Shown: in pieces, positions 8,005 through 13,931 of the stretch
Layout of the letters: every line of letters starts with the position of its first letter
How positions within the stretch are numbered: position 1 is the first letter of the stretch
Origin: DASTCC01 sp035711465
Lineage (GTDB): Bacteria; Acidobacteriota; Vicinamibacteria; Vicinamibacterales; SCN-69-37
Length of the DNA stretch: 13,931 bases
Assembly (NCBI GenBank): GCA_035711465.1
Contig: DASTCC010000058.1
Location: 1-13,931 of the forward strand
Reading direction: 5' to 3'
The notes under the pieces: model-generated
What the model was told of the DNA's origin: nothing
Seen by the model: only the letters and a program-made list of their open reading frames with translations
Databases searched by the model: none
Program-made: the position numbers and the translations under genes

Positions 8005-10620
8005 TCATTCCCCGCGCAGCGTCTCGACCGGAGACACTCGGGTCGCGTCGCGCGCCGGCAGCCACGTCGCGAGAAGCGCGACGAACAGCACGATCGCGGC
8101 CACACCAGCGAGCGGAGGCGCGGTCAACGCCTCGAGGCCGAACAGGAGCTCGCGGCTCCACGAGACCAGTGCAACGCTTGCGGCGAGACCGAGGACGACC
8201 GCGCCTGCAGCAAGTCCGAGCCCCTGACGTAGAAACAGACGGCGCACGTCGCCAACCGAGGCGCCGATGGCCATGCGGATGCCGATCTCGCGCCGCCGTT
8301 CGCGCACGCCGGTGGCGATGATGCCGTGCAGCCCGATGGCGGCGAGCAGCACCGCGAGTCCGCCGAACATCGTCAGCGTCGTCGTCTGCGCCTGGCGGCT
8401 GGCGATCGATCCGCGGACCACGGCGTCGAGTGGGCGTACGTCGTACACCGGCAGCGACGGGTCGAGCGCCTGCACGATCTGGCGGATGTCGGCGAGGCTG
8501 ACCGGCGCGGTGACCTTCATCGCCATCGTCATCGTCCGCCGCGGCGCCTGCGCGAAGGGCACGAAGTACTGCGGCAGGATCGGCCGCTCGAGGCCGCGAT
8601 AACGGACGTCGGCGACGACGCCGACGATTTCGCGCGGCGCGGTCTCGTCCGTGTGGATCAGAATCTCGCGCCCGATCGCGGCGCCGTCAGGGAACAGCAG
8701 GCGCGCCATGGATTCGTTGACGATCGCGACGGGACGGCTGCTCGCGGTGTCGGCGGCGGTGAAGTCGCGGCCGGCAACGCGCATGCCCAGCGTCCGCAGA
8801 TAGCCGGGCGTCGAAACCTGATAGGCGACCAGTTTCTCCTCGCCGCGTGCCGGCAGCGGATCGCCGGCGCGTATCGCGCCGCGAACGGTCGTGGAGCCGG
8901 CCATCGGCAGTCCGCCGGTCGCTGCCGCCGACCGGACCTGCGGCAGCGCTCCGAGGCGCGCGCTCAGCGTGTCGAAGAACGTCGTCAGGGCCGCGCCATC
9001 CGCATGAGTGGCGCGCGGCGGCGTGATGCGGAACGTGACCACATCGCGCGCGTCGAAGCCGGGATCGATACCGAGGATCCGGACCAGGCTGGTGAGCACC
9101 AGCGCCGATCCCACGAGCAGCACGCAGGCGAGCGTCAGCTGCGCGAACGCAAGGACGCTGCGCATCCGCCGTCCGCCGCTTACTGCCGAGCCGGCGCGCA
9201 AATCCTGCTGCGGCCCGGCCTGTCGCACGGTCAGCGCAGGCGCCAATCCGAACAGGATGCCTGTCAACACGGACACGGTCGCGGCAAAGGCGAGCACCGG
9301 GAGCGACAGCGACGGCAGCGCCCATTCCCTGCCCGCGGGCACGATGATGCGCAGGATCATCGCCATCGACCACTGCGCGACGACGAGGCCCGCGATCGCG
9401 CCGAGCAGGCTGAGGAGGACGCTCTCGGTGAGCAGTTGCCGGATGACGCGGCCGCGCGGCGCGCCGAGCGCGGTGCGCACGGCAAACTCCCTGCGCCGAT
9501 CCGAGGCGCGAGACAGCAGCAGTCCGGCGACGTTGGTGCAGGTGAGGAGGAGCAGCAGCCCAACGACGCCGGCCACCAGCCAGATGGATTGGTTCACGTC
9601 ACCCGTGAGCTCGACCGCGAGCGGGGTGACGCCGACCGACCACCCGGTGTTGGTCGCCGGATAGGCGGCCGCGAGACGCTTCGCGACCACGTCGAGCGCT
9701 GATTCCGCCTGCTCGACGCTCACCCCGGGCGTCAGCCGGGCGTAGGCACGATACGCGTGGTTGCGGCGCTGCAGCGCTGCCCCCGTGCGCGCCAGCGGCG
9801 TGAAGACCTCCACGTCTTCGAGACCGGGCACGCCCGGAACGATGCCGACGACGGTGTGCGCGACGCCGTCGAGCACCGCGGCGCGCCCGACCACGTCGGC
9901 GGCGCGGCCGAACAGCCGGGACCACGCTGCCTCGGTGATCACCGCGACCGTGTCGAATCCGGGCTCGCGGGCATCGTCACCGAACACGCGTCCGGCAATC
10001 GGCCGCGCGCCGACGAGATCGAAGAAGTCGCCGGTGACGAGTCCGGCCGGGATGCGCTCGGCGCCGGCGGGGCCGGCCACGTTCACCTCGATGCGCGACC
10101 ACGCCGCCGCCGCCTCGAAGATCGTGGCCGACGCGCGCCAGTCGTCGAAGTTCGGCACCGCGACGTTGCCGCTGAAGCCGCGCTCGCGATTCACGTCGGC
10201 GAGCACGACGACGCGATCGGCGCCGGGATACGGCAGCGAGCGCAGGAAGACGGCGTCGGCGACACTGAAGACGGCCGTGGTCGCGCCGATGCCGATTGCG
10301 AGCGTCGCGATCGCCGTGAACGTGAGCGCCGGCTGCTTGCGCAGCGAGCGAAGGCCGTAGCGGGCGTCCTGCAAGACCGACTGAATCATCGCCGTTCTCC
10401 CATGCGCGCGGCGTCGATCGAGGCGCCGCTCCGCGATCCCGTGCGCGATCACGTCCGGCACGATGCGCATCCAGAACAGCAGCACCGCGCCAGTCCCCGC
10501 CATCCGCGCGCGCCGATGCCGATCGACGAACACCGCCGTCATGTCCGCCTCGAACCGCCCCCGGAACCCAGGCGGAAAGGCGCGAAGGAGCACGCGGTAG
10601 ACGCGAGTGGCGATCGACAT
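8005..10620 (-). CDS. ADOP-family ABC transporter permease (ADOP-3)
   Basis: An 871-residue duplicated MacB/FtsX permease, second of the three-gene run. The prefix (1-79) matches that of ADOP-2 at 60 of the first 67 residues, then similarity falls sharply. Half one: helix at about 100-122 (LAIGIGATTAVFSV), extracytoplasmic domain at about 128-343, helices at about 346-369, 398-425 and 440-463, with CTNVAGLLLSR and EFAVRTALGA (378-387). Half two starts with a helix near 488-511, followed by a second extracytoplasmic domain and three helices, with EIGIRMAIGA before the last two. The frame stays open upstream to 10680, but that extension is encoded by heptamer repeats. The ATG at 10620 is chosen because ADOP-2 begins with the same residues and because GAGG lies 11 bases upstream in both. 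The 80-base gap to ADOP-4 has no promoter-like sequence. Substrate and energy source unknown. Confidence 0.93.
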   Translation of the reverse strand: MSIATRVYRVLLRAFPPGFRGRFEADMTAVFVDRHRRARMAGTGAVLLFWMRIVPDVIAHGIAERRLDRRRAHGRTAMIQSVLQDARYGLRSLRKQPALTFTAIATLAIGIGATTAVFSVADAVFLRSLPYPGADRVVVLADVNRERGFSGNVAVPNFDDWRASATIFEAAAAWSRIEVNVAGPAGAERIPAGLVTGDFFDLVGARPIAGRVFGDDAREPGFDTVAVITEAAWSRLFGRAADVVGRAAVLDGVAHTVVGIVPGVPGLEDVEVFTPLARTGAALQRRNHAYRAYARLTPGVSVEQAESALDVVAKRLAAAYPATNTGWSVGVTPLAVELTGDVNQSIWLVAGVVGLLLLLTCTNVAGLLLSRASDRRREFAVRTALGAPRGRVIRQLLTESVLLSLLGAIAGLVVAQWSMAMILRIIVPAGREWALPSLSLPVLAFAATVSVLTGILFGLAPALTVRQAGPQQDLRAGSAVSGGRRMRSVLAFAQLTLACVLLVGSALVLTSLVRILGIDPGFDARDVVTFRITPPRATHADGAALTTFFDTLSARLGALPQVRSAAATGGLPMAGSTTVRGAIRAGDPLPARGEEKLVAYQVSTPGYLRTLGMRVAGRDFTAADTASSRPVAIVNESMARLLFPDGAAIGREILIHTDETAPREIVGVVADVRYRGLERPILPQYFVPFAQAPRRTMTMAMKVTAPVSLADIRQIVQALDPSLPVYDVRPLDAVVRGSIASRQAQTTTLTMFGGLAVLLAAIGLHGIIATGVRERRREIGIRMAIGASVGDVRRLFLRQGLGLAAGAVVLGLAASVALVSWSRELLFGLEALTAPPLAGVAAIVLFVALLATWLPARDATRVSPVETLRGE

Positions 10621-10634
10621 CACCGAAAGAACCT

Positions 10635-10683
10635 CAAGCCTCCAAGCCCCAAGCCTTGAGCCGCAAGCCCAAAGCCCCAAGCC
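10635..10683. repeat. degenerate CCAAGCC heptamer array (array 2)
   Basis: Exactly seven 7-base units (49 bases) on the plus strand: CAAGCCT, CCAAGCC, CCAAGCC, TTGAGCC, GCAAGCC, CAAAGCC and CCAAGCC. The first three match array 1 unit for unit; the later units differ in number and sequence. It occupies most of the gap between ADOP-4 and ADOP-3. Confidence 0.75.
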
Positions 10684-10698
10684 GCGAGCGCAGCGAGC
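10684..10698. repeat. 15-base element GCGAGCGCAGCGAGC, copy 2
   Basis: Identical to the copy at 7987-8001 and in the same position relative to a heptamer array. It ends two bases before the ADOP-4 stop codon, so array and element together span the gap. Confidence 0.6.
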
Positions 10699-10700
10699 AC

Positions 10701-13358
10701 CTACCCGTCATTCCGCAACGTCACGATGGGATCCGTACGCACCGCGCGCCGCGTCGGCATCCAGCTGGCCGCGAGCGCGACGATCACGAGTGTGCCGAGC
10801 CCGGCCGCGAGCGAGACCGCGTCGCCGGGCCTCACCACGAACAGCTCCGCTTCGAGCGCGCGGCCGATCCACCGCGAGAACAACGCTCCCGCCAGGCAAC
10901 CAATCAGCGCCGGCAGCATCGACTGCGCGAGCACCATCCGACGCACTGCCTGCGGCGTCGCGCCAAGTGCCATGCGGATGCCGATCTCGCGCGTGCGCTG
11001 CGTCACCAGCAGCGACAGCACGGCGAAGGTGCCGAACGCTGCGAGCGCGAGACCGAGCACGCTGAATACCAGCGCGCAGAAGACGCCGAATCGCGGCCGC
11101 GCGAGCTGGCCGTCCAGGAACTCGCGCACCGCGCCGAAGCCGACGACCGGCAGCGATGGATCGGCCTCGCGCACGGCGGCGCGAATCGCCTGCGCCAACG
11201 CCTGCTGATTCGCCTCGGTCCGCACCACCACGCTCATCGTCGACCACGGATTGGACTGGTACGGGCGGAAGAGCTCGGCGTTGCCCGGACGGTTCAAGGC
11301 CTCGTGACGCAGATCGCCGACGACGCCGATGACGGTGAGCCAGCGAATCTGATCCGCGGGATCGTTCGGCGATCCGAAGCGGAGGCGGCGTCCGATCGGA
11401 TCCATCGCGGGCCAGAGCGTGCTCGCGGCGCGCTCGTTGATCACGACCGTCTGCGCGTCCGCCGCGGTATCGCCGAAGATGCGCCCCTGCCGCAGTGGCA
11501 CGCCGAGCGCGCGGAAATAGCCGCTCGTCGCCGACCGCATGCCGATGCCGGTCTCGCCGAGCGATCCGTCGACGCGCTCGTAGACGATCGAGCCGCCGGT
11601 GTTGTTGAGGCCGCCGAGCGGAAGGCTCGACGCCGCTCCGACGCTGGCAACGCCCGGCAGCGCGTCGAGCCGTTCGACCAGACGCGCATGGAACTCCACC
11701 CGCGCCTCGCCGTCGGAATAGCGGCTGTCCGGCAGCGTCAGCCGGAACTGCATCGCCTGCGCAGGGTCGAATCCGGGATCGACGCGCTGCAGATCGATCA
11801 GCGTCCGGACGAGCAGCAGCGCGCCGACGAGCAGCGGGACGGCGAGTGTCATTTCCACGGCGACGAGCACCGTCCGCGCCCGCGAGACTTCGAGTCCCGT
11901 CGATCCGCGCATGTCGCCGATGCTGCTCGAGAGCCGGGCGCGCGCGACCCGCGCCGCGGGCACGACGCCGCAGAGCAGGCCCGTGAGCGCCGACAGTCCC
12001 AGACCGAAGGCGATCACGACCGGGTTGAGGCTGGCCGATTCCGCGCCCGGCAGATTCACGGGCGTCGTCGAGAGAAACAGCCGGACGCCGAGATGCGCCA
12101 GCGCCAGGCCGATGAGGCCGGCAACCAGGCCGAGCATCAGGCTCTCGATCATCATCTGCGTCGCCAGGCGTCCACGGCCGGCGCCGAGCGCGGTGCGAAT
12201 CGCCAGCTCGGTGCGGCGGCTGTTCGCGCGCGCGAGCAGCAGGTTGACGTTGTTCGCGACGCCGAGGAACAGCACCAGTCCAGTCGCGCAGAAGAACAGC
12301 AGCGCCAGCGGCCGGCTGTTGCCCGCCAGTTCATCGTGAAGCGGCGCGACGACGACCGAGGCGGTGTTGGTCTTGGGATACGTCGCCATCAGCCGACGGC
12401 CGATGCCGTCGAGCTCCGCCCGCGCCGCCGCGATCGTCGAATCGGCGCGGATGCGGCCGATCGCCCGCAGGTACCGGTACCCATGCTCCGAGCGCATCTC
12501 ATCGCTCACCGTCAGCGGGCTCCAGTAATCGGCGTTGCGATACCAGAACGGCTCCGGATGCGCGAACTGCGGCGCGACGACGCCGACGACGCGGCGCTGA
12601 CGCTCGGCGAGGGTAATGGTGCGGCCGACGATCGACGGATCGGATGAGAACCGGCGTGCCCACAAGCTGTGGGAGATGACGATCGGCCGCCCGTCCTCGG
12701 ACCGGATGCGCTCGTCGCCCGCCTCGATGCCGCGGCCGTGGAGCATCGGCACGCCGAGCACGCTGAAGAACTCCGGTGTGACGACGGATCCGTTGATCTC
12801 TTCCGGGTCGTCGCCCGCCAGCGTCCCGAACGAGATGTTGAACGCGGCAATCCCCTCCATCGTCGTCGCGCCGGCGCGCCAGTCGAGCACGTCGGCGTAG
12901 GAGTTGACCCCGCCGGTGCCGTCGGCGTTGCGGCCGGTCCAGAGCATGACGAGACGATCGGGATCGCGATACGGCAGCGGCGTGAGCAGCACCGCGTCGA
13001 CGACGGCGAAGAGCGCGATGTTGAAGCCGAGGCCGATGGCGAGCATCGACGCCGCGGAGAGCGCCGGTCCCGGCCGGCGCACGAGGCCGCGGAGCGCGGC
13101 GATGACATCCTCCCACCACATGGCGATGACTCCCTGAGTGAACGACGTCCGCCGACGTTCGCCGCGGCGCTCGGCAATCGCGTGCGTGCCGACGTCGACG
13201 AGCGTGCGGACGTAAAACGCGGCGATCGCGCGCGTGCCGACGCGGCGGGCGGCGCGGCGGCGATCGTCGAAGACGCCGGTCATGTCGATCTCGAACCGCT
13301 CGCGGAACGCCGGCGGAAACAGGCGCAGCAGCTGGCGGTAGAAGCGGCTGCCGATCAT
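10701..13358 (-). CDS. ADOP-family ABC transporter permease (ADOP-4)
   Basis: An 885-residue duplicated MacB/FtsX permease and the first permease behind padR-2. The prefix (1-80) carries LFPPAFRERFEIDMTGVF (13-30), the same type as ADOP-2 and ADOP-3 but clearly diverged. Half one: helix at about 99-123, extracytoplasmic domain at about 128-346, helices at about 350-375, 402-430 and 445-470, with VNLLLARA (371-378) and ELAIRTALGA (384-393). Half two: helix at about 496-520, second extracytoplasmic domain, then three C-terminal helices with EIGIRMALGA before the last two. The ATG at 13358 shares ATGA with the padR-2 stop, so the two are translationally coupled; GGGGAG (13374-13369) ends 10 bases upstream as a possible ribosome site. 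An in-frame GTG at 13376 is less likely. Stop is TAG at 10703-10701. Substrate unknown. Confidence 0.93.
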   Translation of the reverse strand: MIGSRFYRQLLRLFPPAFRERFEIDMTGVFDDRRRAARRVGTRAIAAFYVRTLVDVGTHAIAERRGERRRTSFTQGVIAMWWEDVIAALRGLVRRPGPALSAASMLAIGLGFNIALFAVVDAVLLTPLPYRDPDRLVMLWTGRNADGTGGVNSYADVLDWRAGATTMEGIAAFNISFGTLAGDDPEEINGSVVTPEFFSVLGVPMLHGRGIEAGDERIRSEDGRPIVISHSLWARRFSSDPSIVGRTITLAERQRRVVGVVAPQFAHPEPFWYRNADYWSPLTVSDEMRSEHGYRYLRAIGRIRADSTIAAARAELDGIGRRLMATYPKTNTASVVVAPLHDELAGNSRPLALLFFCATGLVLFLGVANNVNLLLARANSRRTELAIRTALGAGRGRLATQMMIESLMLGLVAGLIGLALAHLGVRLFLSTTPVNLPGAESASLNPVVIAFGLGLSALTGLLCGVVPAARVARARLSSSIGDMRGSTGLEVSRARTVLVAVEMTLAVPLLVGALLLVRTLIDLQRVDPGFDPAQAMQFRLTLPDSRYSDGEARVEFHARLVERLDALPGVASVGAASSLPLGGLNNTGGSIVYERVDGSLGETGIGMRSATSGYFRALGVPLRQGRIFGDTAADAQTVVINERAASTLWPAMDPIGRRLRFGSPNDPADQIRWLTVIGVVGDLRHEALNRPGNAELFRPYQSNPWSTMSVVVRTEANQQALAQAIRAAVREADPSLPVVGFGAVREFLDGQLARPRFGVFCALVFSVLGLALAAFGTFAVLSLLVTQRTREIGIRMALGATPQAVRRMVLAQSMLPALIGCLAGALFSRWIGRALEAELFVVRPGDAVSLAAGLGTLVIVALAASWMPTRRAVRTDPIVTLRNDG

Positions 13359-13720
13359 CGCCGCAGCGCTCCCCACTTCTTGCCCCTGGCCTCGGCGACG
13401 AGCAGTTCGAGGCGTGCCGTTTCGGCGACGGCGACGCGGCGGCCGAGCGGCGTAATCCGGTAATAGCGCCGGCGCTCGTCGTCGAGGTCCGGCGCAGGAC
13501 GCCGCTCGGATTCCTCGATCAGGCCGGCGTCGAGCATCGCCTTGAGCGAGCGATAGAGATTGCCTGGCTCGATGCGCATCCGCGCCGAAGTGCGGTTGGC
13601 GATGTCCTGGGTGATGCCGTAGCCGTGCCGTTCACCGTCGGCGAGCGACAGGAGAATCTGGAAGGCGACGGGCTTCACGGGCAGGTGGGGGTCGATCTGG
13701 CCGGAGCTCTGGGATGCCAT
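13355..13720 (-). CDS. PadR-family transcriptional regulator (padR-2)
   Basis: A 121-residue PadR winged-helix repressor. After a short polar N-terminus come VAFQILLSLADGERHGYGI (about 18-36), PGNLYRSLKAMLDAGLIEES (about 52-71, recognition helix and turn) and DDERRRYYRITPLGRR (about 79-94, wing), followed by a dimerisation helix rich in Ala/Glu/Leu. It heads the three-permease run and overlaps the first permease by ATGA, so it is probably its repressor and its own. It is clearly different from padR-1: longer at the N-terminus, with a different recognition helix, and facing a different palindrome upstream. The ATG at 13720 is supported by AAGGA (13728-13724) three bases upstream, a good match though closely spaced. 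Confidence 0.9.
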   Translation of the reverse strand: MASQSSGQIDPHLPVKPVAFQILLSLADGERHGYGITQDIANRTSARMRIEPGNLYRSLKAMLDAGLIEESERRPAPDLDDERRRYYRITPLGRRVAVAETARLELLVAEARGKKWGALRR

Positions 13721-13767
13721 GGGTCCTTGAATGGCGGTTTTGACGAGTGGACGGCGACTGTGGTTGG

Positions 13768-13792
13768 TCTGATTGTAATCAAAAAAATCAGA
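13768..13792 (-). promoter_or_regulatory. AT-rich palindromic operator and -10 box upstream of padR-2
   Basis: Two overlapping inverted repeats lie in an AT-rich island in otherwise GC-rich DNA: TGATT-GT-AATCA (13770-13781) and TCTGATT (13768-13774) with AATCAGA (13786-13792) around 11 bases. On the minus strand TACAAT (13777-13772), 5 of 6 to the -10 consensus, lies inside the first palindrome and would start transcription about 45 bases before the padR-2 ATG. No good -35 is seen. A dimeric repressor, probably PadR-2 itself, could bind here. Palindromes and box are seen; regulator identity is inferred. Confidence 0.5.
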
Positions 13793-13806
13793 GTGACTCG
13801 GGGTCG

Positions 13807-13850
13807 GGGCTCGCGGGCTTGCAGGCTTGGGGCTCGAGGCTTGGGGCTTG
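13807..13850. repeat. degenerate GGCTTGG heptamer array, inverted copy (array 3)
   Basis: About six units read on the plus strand, including GGGCTCG, GGGCTTG, CAGGCTTG, GGGCTCG, AGGCTTG and GGGCTTG. This is the reverse complement of the unit in arrays 1 and 2. It lies outside the padR-2 promoter region, with no gene between it and the window end. Confidence 0.65.
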
Positions 13851-13895
13851 GACTGCGGGTTGGCGCCTGGGGTTTCGTGCGTGGCTCGCTCCTGC

Positions 13896-13923
13896 CCCGA
13901 GACCCGAGCCCCGAGCCCGAGCC
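13896..13923. repeat. CCCGAGC heptamer array (array 4)
   Basis: Four units: CCCGAGA, CCCGAGC, CCCGAGC and CCGAGCC. It is a variant of the same heptamer in the orientation of arrays 1 and 2. CGAGCCCCG (13905-13913) is perfectly complementary to CGGGGCTCG (13805-13813) in the array 3 region, so the two arrays could pair. The rest of 13793-13931 holds no gene that can be supported. Confidence 0.6.
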
Positions 13924-13931
13924 GGCGGCGC

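Noticed and set aside
10621..10680. N-terminal extension of ADOP-3 by 20 codons
   Set aside because: The extension would be translated from the heptamer array. The paralogue ADOP-2 starts at the equivalent ATG, and the prefix domain begins normally there.
10656..12647. Long plus-strand open frame opposite ADOP-4
   Set aside because: Antisense to a clear membrane protein gene and of low-complexity charged composition without recognisable motifs; a by-product of high GC content.

Overview
The window is GC-rich chromosomal DNA. It is dominated by four ABC-type permease genes of about 870-885 codons, each a tandem duplication of the MacB/FtsX permease module with an extra N-terminal prefix. Two small PadR-family repressor genes sit directly in front of permease genes. 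This combination is the signature of the 'Acidobacterial duplicated orphan permease' (ADOP) family and its partner PadR regulators, so the source is most likely a member of Acidobacteriota. The genus cannot be read from the window.

Layout, left to right. (1) Bases 1-81: three small inverted repeats side by side, REP-like and probably transcript-terminating, after the stop of the first permease. (2) 4174 to 79, minus strand: dinB (DNA polymerase IV), then padR-1, then ADOP-1. padR-1 has its own promoter with a palindrome at the -10 region and looks leaderless. (3) 4189-5271, plus strand, divergent from dinB: a predicted lipoprotein with a PD40/TolB-like beta-propeller, also with a leaderless-type promoter. 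(4) 13720 to 5294, minus strand: padR-2, then three ADOP permeases in tandem (ADOP-4, ADOP-3, ADOP-2 in transcription order). padR-2 and ADOP-4 overlap by an ATGA. The two gaps between permeases (80 and 68 bases) are filled almost entirely by degenerate 7-base CCAAGCC repeats plus a shared 15-mer. (5) 13721-13931: an AT-rich palindromic promoter/operator candidate for padR-2, then more heptamer repeats in both orientations and no gene.

How the genes may work together. Each permease cluster begins with a PadR repressor that probably controls itself and the permease genes behind it. No ABC ATPase gene is present, in line with the 'orphan' label, so substrate and energy source are unknown. The permeases carry two different N-terminal prefix types, each behind a different PadR. 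This suggests, as inference only, that prefix and regulator form matched pairs. dinB and the lipoprotein share only their divergent start region and show no functional link to the permeases.

The most notable sequence-level signals are: the near-identical 97-base block spanning the start codons of ADOP-2 and ADOP-3, in contrast to their otherwise diverged proteins; the heptamer repeat family in the gaps; the palindromes in front of both padR genes; and the triple hairpin at the left edge. No RNA gene, CRISPR array, transposase or phage gene was seen.
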